Below are positions 1 through 5,285 of a DNA stretch of 6,675 nt, one piece after another. Numbering within the stretch: the first letter of the stretch is position 1; each line of letters starts with the position of its first letter. A program made the position numbers and the translations under genes. The DNA comes from Aquimarina sp. (GTDB lineage Bacteria > Bacteroidota > Bacteroidia > Flavobacteriales > Flavobacteriaceae), in contig JAHDEF010000096.1 in the NCBI GenBank assembly GCA_020628975.1, positions 1 through 6,675 on the forward strand, written 5' to 3'. A model generated the notes under the pieces. It saw nothing but the letters and a program-made list of their open reading frames with translations, did not search any database and was not told where the DNA came from.

Positions 1-105
1 TCTTTCCTGTGATATTAAGCTTAGTTTGGATTAATTTAAAGCAGTTGACTAGGAAGTAATTTATTAAAATTGTAATGTGTTTAGAAAGATAAAGTAGCGT
101 CAAGG

Positions 106-237
106 CTGTCTAAAAAGCTGAAAATTCTCTAAACGAACATTGAGCGAAGCCGAAATGTGGTTTGATTATCAATTCATACACAGGCTTCGACTAACGCTCA
201 GCTTTCGTTTATGATACTTTTTAGACAATCTCCTCAT
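106..237. repeat. ~130-bp palindromic intergenic element, copy A
   Basis: The outer arms are a perfect 11-bp inverted repeat, TGTCTAAAAAG at 107-117 and CTTTTTAGACA at 217-227. Inside, TAAACGAA pairs with TTCGTTTA and TGAGCG with CGCTCA, so the whole unit can fold into one long hairpin. The reverse complement aligns with 5059-5186: ATGAGGAG, the CTAAAAA arm, AACGAA, GCTGAGCG and the TTTTTAGACAG end occur in the same order and spacing. It is probably a non-coding, MITE- or REP-like element. No open reading frame fits it. Positions 1-105 before it hold no feature I can support. Confidence 0.7.
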
Positions 238-278
238 TTGGATATTGATAATATGATTTAGCAACAAAAAATTCGCAC

Positions 279-309
279 AAAAAAACCTCCCAAAGAAAAC
301 CTTAGGAGG
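279..309 (-). terminator. Intrinsic terminator of the cystatin-like gene
   Basis: Read on the minus strand, CCTCCTAAGG pairs with CTTTGGGAGG around a TTTT loop. This gives a 10-bp stem with two G-U pairs (arms at 286-295 and 300-309), followed directly by seven T (279-285). It lies about 40 bases past the stop codon of the small minus-strand gene. A weaker hairpin (ATTAAGT/ACTTAAT, 322-328 and 334-340) lies between the stop codon and this terminator. Confidence 0.88.
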
Positions 310-347
310 CGAGTGTGAATAATTAAGTTGGTTACTTAATCGTACTA

Positions 348-611
348 TTATACATTTTGGATTTTAGTAATATGTGCCTCTCCTTCTAATGGCGCAAATA
401 CACTAACGATAGCCGCTCCATTAATTGGTTTAGCCGTTACTGGCGTTGCATTGCAAAAGAAATGGTAGTTAGTACCTGCTACGATCTGAATCGAAACAGC
501 TACTGGGCTGTAGTTAACTCCTACTAATCCTGCTATTGCTTCTTCGAATGCTTTTTTTGCTTCTGTTGAAATTTTACATGTGTATAATGAATATGCTCCT
601 ACTAATGCCAT
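348..611 (-). CDS. Small cystatin/stefin-like protein
   Basis: This 87-residue protein has no signal peptide, so it is probably cytoplasmic. Residues 42-49 read QIVAGTNY. This contains the Q-x-V-x-G signature of cystatins and nearly equals the QVVAGTNY of animal stefins A and B. The layout also fits the family: a glycine near the N terminus (G5), an amphipathic helix at about 15-29 (STEAKKAFEEAIAGL), the strand with the signature, and a later strand pair around VFAPLEG (71-77), comparable to the stefin VFKSLPG segment. Cystatins insert this wedge into the active site of papain-like proteases. That role is only inferred here, since no protease is nearby. There are two cysteines (C12, C53). The start ATG is preceded by an A/T-rich leader without a Shine-Dalgarno site, which is normal for Bacteroidota. 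The gene appears monocistronic, with its own terminator. Confidence 0.82.
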   Translation of the reverse strand: MALVGAYSLYTCKISTEAKKAFEEAIAGLVGVNYSPVAVSIQIVAGTNYHFFCNATPVTAKPINGAAIVSVFAPLEGEAHITKIQNV

Positions 612-909
612 GATATTTTATTTTTAAATTGGTTACTTTTTCTACCTACTCTTTAAGGTTTTCGGCACCCCCCTAAAACAAGTTCGTTAGCGCTACGATT
701 TTATTTCTACTACAATTTTAAATCACAACACCTGTTCTTAAACTACAAAAACAGTGAATGATTCTTTTTTCTTAGTAAACGGTTAATTTTTTGAAGTTTA
801 TAAAAAAACAGGTATCCCTTATTTAAAAATCATTAGCCCTAATTTTTCAAAGACTTATTTTTTTTATAGCTTCACTTCAATTATTAACCATATTTTAAAT
901 ATTTACATT
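612..909. other. Divergent intergenic region, 298 bp
   Basis: This gap must hold the promoters of both the minus-strand cystatin-like gene and the plus-strand 910-1470 gene. I found no exact TAnnTTTG -7 box on either strand. The nearest plus-strand sequences are TAATTTTT at 784-791 and at 839-846, each one base off. TTGGTTACTT at 629-638 repeats a sequence at 328-337 beyond the other end of the cystatin-like gene. No RNA gene or further coding sequence was seen. Confidence 0.5.
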
Positions 910-1470
910 ATGTCATTAGACCCTAATGAAATCTTCAATATTGATATTACTATTGATACTGAAGGGCTAGAAGATGTTGTTAACAACTGTAATCTTGGAG
1001 CAGGAACTTTCGAAGAACCTATTTTCGCTGATAGCTTTGCTGTTGTAGGAGACTTAATTGAAGTCCCTATAGAACAAAATGCAGGACGTTCAGTATATCC
1101 AGTGAAAGCCATTCAATTTAATATCAAAGAAAAAGTAGCTGGTCAAAACCCAACACTAAAGTTATTATGTGTTAACCTATTAGATGTTACTAAACCACAC
1201 ACACTAATGCTTGATCAGGAGTTAATTGATGATGTATATGACGTTAACTTTGACTGCACGAACCTTACCACACAAGGCAGATTGCTTTGTGTTCCTTCAA
1301 ATGATGCTAGTGACTGTATTTTAGACTTTAACCTTAACTCTCCTTTAGAACCTGCTGGAAACTATAACTTCAATGCTTTTACAACTATTTTCACAATGGA
1401 AATAAGTGGTATTACTTGTTGTTTTAGTATTGATCCGTTTTATCGAATAAGAAGAAGAACAAGGCGATAA
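910..1470 (+). CDS. Protein of unknown function, 186 aa, basic C-terminal tail
   Basis: I do not recognise a family. The protein has no signal peptide or membrane segment. It is acidic at the N terminus (MSLDPNEIFNIDITIDTEGL) and has alternating hydrophobic patterns that suggest mostly beta structure. It has seven cysteines (27, 87, 116, 127, 136, 170, 171), including a CC pair. The last residues switch sharply to a basic tail, DPFYRIRRRTRR (175-186). The 55-residue lipoprotein at 3684-3851 ends in a similar tail. The ATG is the natural start after an A/T-rich leader. The stop codon is one base from the kinase start, so the two genes very likely share an mRNA and this protein probably acts with the kinase, for example as a partner or accessory protein. 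That role is inference. Confidence 0.8.
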   Translation: MSLDPNEIFNIDITIDTEGLEDVVNNCNLGAGTFEEPIFADSFAVVGDLIEVPIEQNAGRSVYPVKAIQFNIKEKVAGQNPTLKLLCVNLLDVTKPHTLMLDQELIDDVYDVNFDCTNLTTQGRLLCVPSNDASDCILDFNLNSPLEPAGNYNFNAFTTIFTMEISGITCCFSIDPFYRIRRRTRR

Positions 1471-1471
1471 T

Positions 1472-3232
1472 TTGAATTCTATAAAGACTAGGTACATATC
1501 TTTTATATTTTTACTAATTACATATTTGTCTTTTTCTCAAAATAATATAGATAGACATGTATCTAGTCCTATTATTGATTCTAAAATTCAACTCCTAAAT
1601 CAAGAAAATAGACCTTCTAAAGGTCTCGAGCTAGCCTCTAATTTATTATTACTTGCTCAAAAAGAAAATCTACTTATTATTGAAGCAGAGGCATATGAGC
1701 ATATTTGTGTTTTTCAACAAGACTTAGGCAATAACTCATTGGCTCTTGATGCTGCTTTTAAAGCACTTCGGATTTACGAAAGTTTGCTCTTAGAAGATGG
1801 ACAAGGCGTTGCCTTATCCAATATTGCTAATCTTTATTTTACACAAAATGAATTAGATAATTCTTTAAAATATTTAAATAAGGCTTTAAAACTTACTCAA
1901 GACAAAGACATCTATAATGAAATAGCGATTAAAGTAAATATTGCCGAAGTATTTAGAAAAAAAAACAGGCTTGATAGTTCTAAATATTATTTAACAAAAG
2001 TATTATCAGAAATTAAATTAAATGATTTTCAAAAAGAAGGGTCTTTATATGGGTATGCATTAGGTAATTTGGGTATGATCTTTAATAAAGAGGGAAAGCT
2101 TGACTCATCATCTATTTATCTTAAAAATGCTATAGAAACAATAAAGCTCACTAAAGACTTTTATTCCACGTCAACCTACCTAGCAGAATTAGGAAAAGTA
2201 TATTATAAAAAAGGTCAACTTAAAAAAGCTTTTACTAAGACCAATGAAGCCTTATCTATTGCTAAAAAAGCTAATCTAAAAGAACAAATTAGAGATTTCA
2301 ATCAGCTTCTTTCAAACTTCTATGCTGATCAAAATAATTATAAAAAAGCCCTTTACCACCAACAGCAATTTCAAATTTACCAAGATAGCCTAGTCAATAA
2401 AGAAAATGTCAAAAAGATAGAGCAACTAAAAGCTGGTTATGAAATTGACAAACGAGAAACTCAAATTGGGTTACTACACAAAGTCAATAGCACTCAGAAA
2501 AAGTGGTTGATTTCACTAGGGGTTGGTATTTTAAGTTTTATACTACTGGCTTCTTTATTATTCATGAGTCGTAGAAAAGTACGCAAAGCCAATATTGTTT
2601 TAGCACAACAAAAAGAAGAAATCTCAAAACGTGAACAAGAGAAAGCCTGGCTATTAAGAGAGCTTAATCATCGTGTAAAAAACAACTTACAAATGGTAGC
2701 CAGTTTATTAAATCTACAAAGCAATAAGTTGAGTGGTCACCCTGCCCAAGAAGCTATTCTTATTGGAAAACAACGTGTAGAAGCTTTATCCTTAGTACAC
2801 CGTAAGTTATACCAAGAAGGCGTCGATACCCGTATCAACATCAAAGATTATATTACCGAATTGATCCTTGGACTCTTCCACGCTTATAATGCTAACTTTA
2901 AACCTCAAATCACTATTAGTGACGATGTGAGTGTCAATATCGACAGTGCCATCCCACTAGCCTTAATCGTCAATGAAATTATCATCAACTGCTTAAAGTA
3001 CGCTTACAAAGGCATTGAAAACCCATCTCTAGAAGTTGAAATTAGTATGTTACCCGAACAACGATTGGCCATTCACATTTGGGACAACGGGGTCGGCTTC
3101 GACGAAAATGCCGAAATGAAAGATTCCCTAGGGATGAAAATCATTAAATCCTTAACACGTCAATTAGATGGTAGTGTTACTCACTTTAATGAAGACGGCG
3201 CACATTGGCGCCTGAATGTACTTGGGAAATGA
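1472..3232 (+). CDS. TPR-containing sensor histidine kinase (HisKA_2 type)
   Basis: This 586-residue membrane kinase autophosphorylates on His. Residues 1-22 form a signal peptide (K5 and R7, then a hydrophobic run ending SFS before Q23). About six TPR-like repeats fill roughly 70-305, presumably in the periplasm. One transmembrane helix lies at 345-365 and a short charged coiled coil at 370-392. The HisKA_2 dimerisation domain follows, with ELNHRVKNNLQ at 397-407 and H400 as the likely phosphoacceptor. The ATPase domain has an N box around NEIIIN (501-506), G1 DNGVG (538-542) and G2 LGMK (553-556). The start is TTG: an in-frame stop at 1448-1450 and no ATG before residue ~202 leave it as the only start that keeps the signal peptide. 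AAGG at 1461-1464 may serve as ribosome binding site, inside the end of the previous gene. No response regulator is adjacent, so the phosphorelay partner must lie elsewhere. Confidence 0.93.
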   Translation: MNSIKTRYISFIFLLITYLSFSQNNIDRHVSSPIIDSKIQLLNQENRPSKGLELASNLLLLAQKENLLIIEAEAYEHICVFQQDLGNNSLALDAAFKALRIYESLLLEDGQGVALSNIANLYFTQNELDNSLKYLNKALKLTQDKDIYNEIAIKVNIAEVFRKKNRLDSSKYYLTKVLSEIKLNDFQKEGSLYGYALGNLGMIFNKEGKLDSSSIYLKNAIETIKLTKDFYSTSTYLAELGKVYYKKGQLKKAFTKTNEALSIAKKANLKEQIRDFNQLLSNFYADQNNYKKALYHQQQFQIYQDSLVNKENVKKIEQLKAGYEIDKRETQIGLLHKVNSTQKKWLISLGVGILSFILLASLLFMSRRKVRKANIVLAQQKEEISKREQEKAWLLRELNHRVKNNLQMVASLLNLQSNKLSGHPAQEAILIGKQRVEALSLVHRKLYQEGVDTRINIKDYITELILGLFHAYNANFKPQITISDDVSVNIDSAIPLALIVNEIIINCLKYAYKGIENPSLEVEISMLPEQRLAIHIWDNGVGFDENAEMKDSLGMKIIKSLTRQLDGSVTHFNEDGAHWRLNVLGK

Positions 3233-3238
3233 TTTTTA

Positions 3239-3273
3239 GTTGTCAGTTGTGGGTTGGGAGTTGGGAGTTGTCA
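3239..3273. repeat. Five G-rich tandem heptamers
   Basis: Starting seven bases after the kinase stop codon, the sequence reads GTTGTCA, GTTGTGG, GTTGGGA, GTTGGGA, GTTGTCA without gaps: five 7-bp units sharing GTTG. The array runs into the ~125-bp repeat that begins with AGGTAGAAGG. Function unknown; it could be a slippage-prone repeat in the 3' untranslated region. Confidence 0.8.
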
Positions 3274-3397
3274 GGTAGAAGGTATTTTCTTTTTGATAGT
3301 TCTTTTCTTGAAGGAAAAAACTCCTAATCGGAAAATTTTCCTTCAACCCACCGTCATGCCGTTGAAGAACGGCATCCCCTCCGAGGAAGCACAAAAC
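3273..3397 (+). repeat. ~125-bp dispersed palindromic repeat, copy 1
   Basis: It aligns along its whole length with 4690-4815. Shared landmarks are AGGTAGAAGGTA, a GGAAAAAA...CCTAAT...GGAAAAT core, GTCATGCCGTT, and CTCCGAG with ACAAAAC at the end. It contains two hairpins: TTGAAGGAAAA (3308-3318) with TTTTCCTTCAA (3336-3346), and a perfect 8-bp stem ATGCCGTT/AACGGCAT (3356-3363, 3368-3375) with loop GAAG. It lies just after the kinase gene in the same orientation that copy 2 has to the toxin gene, so it may act in 3'-end formation. That role is inferred. Confidence 0.85.
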
Positions 3398-3438
3398 CTA
3401 AACCTTCCCAAATGCAAAGTCTAATTTAACCATACAGA

Positions 3439-3596
3439 CTTCGGCTCCGCTCAGCCTTCGTAACTCGTAAGCGAAGCCGAAGGGTGGAAACATGAGTACA
3501 TTTCTAACATTCAGGGTTCGACTAAAGTTTATGCTGAGCTGCGTCGAGGTACTCACCCTTCGATCCAGTTCGAACCCTGAGCGAAGCCGAAGGGTG
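3439..3596. repeat. Composite cluster of inverted and direct repeats
   Basis: Two hairpin units lie side by side. The first pairs 3439-3451 (CTTCGGCTCCGCT) with 3470-3482, 12 of 13 bases matching. The second is a perfect 11-bp inverted repeat, TCAGGGTTCGA (3511-3521) and TCGAACCCTGA (3570-3580). GCGAAGCCGAAGGGTG occurs exactly twice, at 3471-3486 and 3581-3596. GAGTAC/GTACTC (3494-3499, 3549-3554) also pair. The GAGCGAAGCCGAA core recurs in the element at 106-237. An apparent minus-strand reading frame here is only repeat sequence. Confidence 0.75.
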
Positions 3597-3683
3597 TACA
3601 ATACACATATATCTAAAATAAAACACAATTTCACTTTGAATTTTAAAGAATTTTAAAACGAAAATCATTTAAAAAAATAACCC

Positions 3684-3851
3684 ATGAAAATCTTTAAAAT
3701 TACCATCACAGCACTATTACTATCATTCGCTGCAATCAGCTGCTCTCCTGACACTGCTGATGTAGAAACACAACAAAATAGTACCGAAAATGTAAGTGAA
3801 GTGGAAACCTTCTCTCCATTCATGAGAATTAGAAGTAGAGACAAAAGATAA
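3684..3851 (+). CDS. Small lipoprotein, 55 aa, basic C-terminal tail
   Basis: This short gene begins with ATG at 3684 and ends with TAA. Residues 1-19 are a lipoprotein signal peptide: K2 and K5, then a hydrophobic stretch and the lipobox AISC with C20 as the lipidated residue. The mature part is only about 36 residues, acidic and Gln/Asn/Ser-rich (SPDTADVETQQNSTENVSEV), and ends with SPFMRIRSRDKR. The tail resembles that of the 186-residue protein at 910-1470 (pattern PF-x-RIR-x-R-x-x-R), although their codons differ. It is read in the same direction as the kinase but lies 451 bases beyond it, behind repeats, so it probably has its own promoter. I saw no exact -7 box; TCACTTTG at 3631-3638 is one base off. 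Function unknown. A possible periplasmic partner of the kinase is speculation. Confidence 0.75.
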   Translation: MKIFKITITALLLSFAAISCSPDTADVETQQNSTENVSEVETFSPFMRIRSRDKR

Positions 3852-3874
3852 GTCATTTACCTTAAACCCGATAA

Positions 3875-3895
3875 GCGCTGATTTGCAATCAGTGC
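3875..3895. repeat. Small hairpin GCGCTGATT/AATCAGTGC
   Basis: A 9-bp stem with one G-U pair encloses a 3-base loop, 24 bases after the lipoprotein stop codon. No T-run follows, so it is not a classical terminator. It looks like a degenerate palindromic repeat. Confidence 0.5.
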
Positions 3896-3965
3896 CTACA
3901 CAATAGATAAAATTGCTATATAATTGATTTTTTAGCTTTTTTAAGATTCTAAATGTACTTAAATC

Positions 3966-4006
3966 AAAAGCACGTGTTCTTACAATAAAAAAAACACGTG
4001 CTTTTT
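3966..4006 (+). terminator. Intrinsic terminator between lipoprotein and toxin-antitoxin genes
   Basis: AAAAGCACGTGTT (3966-3978) pairs perfectly over 13 bp with AACACGTGCTTTT (3993-4005) around a 14-base A-rich loop. It is followed by T4006 and then ATTATATTTG. It would end plus-strand transcripts from the lipoprotein region. Because both arms are flanked by A/T runs it may also work on the minus strand. It insulates the toxin-antitoxin promoter that begins three bases later. Confidence 0.8.
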
Positions 4007-4008
4007 AT

Positions 4009-4022
4009 TATATTTGTATACA
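4009..4022 (+). promoter_or_regulatory. Promoter -7 box with overlapping operator-like palindrome
   Basis: TATATTTG at 4009-4016 is an exact TAnnTTTG match, which would place the transcription start near 4020 with a leader of about 25 bases. No clear -33 TTG lies at the usual distance. TGTATACA at 4015-4022 is a perfect 8-bp palindrome across the box end and the likely start point. Ribbon-helix-helix antitoxins bind short palindromes of this kind, so it is a candidate autoregulatory operator (inference). Confidence 0.55.
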
Positions 4023-4043
4023 GTTGAATTAAAACCATAGGTG

Positions 4044-4286
4044 ATGAATACAAAATTGACCCTTACCATAGAGCAAACAGTAATAGAAAAAGCCAAAAGC
4101 TACGCCAAAACAAAAAACCGTAGCTTATCGGACATTATTGAAAACTATTTAAAGCATTTGACTTCAGACGCTAGTGAGAAAAAACATTCTTCATTAATCA
4201 ATTCTTTAAAAGGCTCTTTTAAAGCTCCTGAAAATTTCGATTACAAAGAAGAGCTTGGTAAACGTTTGTCTGAAAAATATCTATAA
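4044..4286 (+). CDS. Antitoxin, DUF6364-like ribbon-helix-helix protein
   Basis: This 80-residue protein should repress its own operon as a dimer and neutralise the toxin encoded next to it. The first ~40 residues fit a ribbon-helix-helix fold: strand TKLTLTI (3-9), helix at about 11-24, turn KNRSLSD (24-30), and helix to about 39. The charged C-terminal part, with APENFDYKEELGKRLSEKY from about residue 58, resembles the toxin-binding tail of DUF6364-type antitoxins. I chose ATG 4044 over the in-frame GTG at 4041, which would add only one residue. The stop codon overlaps the toxin ATG by one base (TAATG), so translation of the pair is coupled. Confidence 0.85.
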   Translation: MNTKLTLTIEQTVIEKAKSYAKTKNRSLSDIIENYLKHLTSDASEKKHSSLINSLKGSFKAPENFDYKEELGKRLSEKYL

Positions 4287-4702
4287 TGGATAAGGTACTT
4301 ATTGATACGGATGTCATTTTAGATTTTTTCTTCGACAGACAACCCTTTTCCGAATTTGCTTCCAATGTATTTAGTTTATGTGAGCAAAAAAAAATACTAG
4401 GTTATACTACTCCATTAATTATTGCAAACAGTTACTATCTATTACGAAAAACAGCAAAGCATGAAATTATCGTTAATAAACTCTATCAACTACTCAGTTT
4501 TATAGATGTTATAGAAATGAATAAAAATACAGTGATTAATGCTTTAAACTCTAATTTCAAAGATTTTGAAGATGCGCTGCAAAACTTTTCTGCTATTCAA
4601 ACGAATTCTATAACAATAATACTTACTAGAAATACTAAAGACTTTAAGAAAAGTGAGCTAGTAGTGATGACACCTGAAACTTATGTTAAAGGTAGAAGGT
4701 AG
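4286..4702 (+). CDS. PIN-domain toxin, VapC-like (PIN_3 type)
   Basis: This 138-residue protein is predicted to be a Mg2+-dependent RNase whose activity is held in check by the preceding antitoxin. PIN landmarks are visible: the N-terminal strand VLIDTDVILDFFFDRQPF (4-21) with acidic D7 and D9, the DFEDALQ motif (93-99) with E95 and D96, and the late ILTRNTKDF segment (112-120) followed by VVMTPETYV. Length and order are normal for PIN_3/VapC toxins of Bacteroidota. The gene overlaps the antitoxin gene by one base. The last codons (KGRR and stop) lie within the dispersed repeat that starts at 4690, so the C terminus has apparently been trimmed or replaced by repeat sequence. The main PIN residues are intact and the protein is probably functional. 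The RNA target cannot be told from sequence. Confidence 0.88.
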   Translation: MDKVLIDTDVILDFFFDRQPFSEFASNVFSLCEQKKILGYTTPLIIANSYYLLRKTAKHEIIVNKLYQLLSFIDVIEMNKNTVINALNSNFKDFEDALQNFSAIQTNSITIILTRNTKDFKKSELVVMTPETYVKGRR

Positions 4703-4815
4703 AAATTATTTTTTTTGAAACTTCTTTTTTGATGGAAAAAAATCCTAATTGGAAAATCCCCCTTCAAAACGTCATGCCGTTGAAGAACGGCATCCTCTCC
4801 GAGAAAGTACAAAAC
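4690..4815 (+). repeat. ~125-bp dispersed palindromic repeat, copy 2
   Basis: This is the second copy of the element at 3273-3397, in the same orientation and also at the 3' end of a plus-strand gene. The 8-bp stem ATGCCGTT/AACGGCAT (4774-4781, 4786-4793) with loop GAAG is unchanged. The first hairpin is weaker because of a mismatch (TTGATGG against CCTTCAA). The start of the repeat supplies the last toxin codons and its stop codon. Confidence 0.85.
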
Positions 4816-4840
4816 TTCAACATATTTTAATCGCTTAATA

Positions 4841-4856
4841 CCTCTAGTGCTAGAGG
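4841..4856. repeat. Perfect palindrome CCTCTAG-TG-CTAGAGG
   Basis: The 7-bp arms are separated by only two bases. As RNA the effective hairpin would be CCTCTA/TAGAGG with loop GTGC. CACAGCTGTG at 4872-4881, just downstream, is another perfect 10-bp palindrome. No T-run follows. This is part of the repeat-rich gap after the toxin gene. Confidence 0.6.
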
Positions 4857-4912
4857 CACCTTTCCGCTTCGCACAGCTGTGACAGTAACAGTCAACAAAA
4901 AACTACACCTAA

Positions 4913-4960
4913 CCGTCATCCCTGCGAAGGCAGGACCCCCCTCCGAAGAAGTCCTAAACC
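4913..4960 (+). repeat. Shortened variant of the dispersed repeat, copy 3
   Basis: CCGTCAT, CCCTCCGA, GAAG and CTAAACC align with the second half of copy 1 (from about 3351). The central stem is different but still pairs: CCTGC (4921-4925) with GCAGG (4930-4934) around the same GAAG loop. The first hairpin of the full element is absent. Confidence 0.65.
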
Positions 4961-4995
4961 TTAACTTACCTTAATTATTTTTTACTTCAGTTCTC

Positions 4996-5025
4996 AATGA
5001 GCCTGATGAAAATCAGGATCTCATT
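4996..5025. repeat. Hairpin with GAAA tetraloop
   Basis: AATGAG-CCTGAT (4996-5007) pairs with ATCAGG (5012-5017) and CTCATT (5020-5025), giving 12 bp with a 2-base bulge and a GAAA loop. The CCTGA...TCTCA order resembles the left half of the repeat at 6238-6320, so it may be a remnant of that family. No T-run follows on either strand. Confidence 0.55.
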
Positions 5026-5058
5026 AAATATGACTACGAAGTTTGACTAAAATTCTAG

Positions 5059-5186
5059 ATGAGGAGGTTGACTAAAAAAATTAACGAAGGCTGAGCGATA
5101 CTTGAAGACTATTAATTAATAGGTAATCAAATTATATGTTGACTTTGTTCAATGGAAAATTTTAACATTCTTGATTTTTTAGACAG
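5059..5186. repeat. ~130-bp palindromic element, copy B
   Basis: It matches the reverse complement of 106-237, with ATGAGGAG at 5059-5066, then TTGACTAAAAA, AACGAAGGCTGAGCG and the end TTTTTTAGACAG (5175-5186). The interior has diverged and the hairpin is weaker than in copy A. The stretch from 5187 to 5285 holds nothing I can support, and I saw no clear terminator for gldA there. Confidence 0.6.
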
Positions 5187-5285
5187 TGTCAATACAACTA
5201 ATTATCAATTTATTTAAAGATATCTAAAACAAGATTTTCAAAACACTTCACAACTTTTGGGCTAATCCTTAGTTTCTATTAAAAC

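Noticed and set aside
688..695. Palindrome TAGCGCTA as an operator between the divergent genes
   Set aside because: Eight bases alone, not placed over any recognisable promoter box; too weak to support.
903..1112. Minus-strand reading frame, 69 codons
   Set aside because: It lies wholly opposite the start of the 910-1470 gene, has a low-complexity Ser/Thr/Ile-rich product with no family features, and has no promoter or neighbouring gene of its own.
3239..3397. Possible CRISPR-like array
   Set aside because: The heptamers are contiguous with no spacers and the longer repeats are far apart and imperfect; no Cas genes are present.
3398..3634. Minus-strand reading frame, 78 codons
   Set aside because: It is made almost entirely of the palindromic repeat cluster at 3439-3596; the translation reflects repeat sequence and not a protein.
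3665..3856. Minus-strand reading frame, 63 codons
   Set aside because: It is antisense to the small lipoprotein gene, whose signal peptide and lipobox make the plus strand the convincing reading.
3875..3895. Terminator for the lipoprotein gene
   Set aside because: The stem is good but no T-run follows; the hairpin at 3966-4006 is the better terminator.
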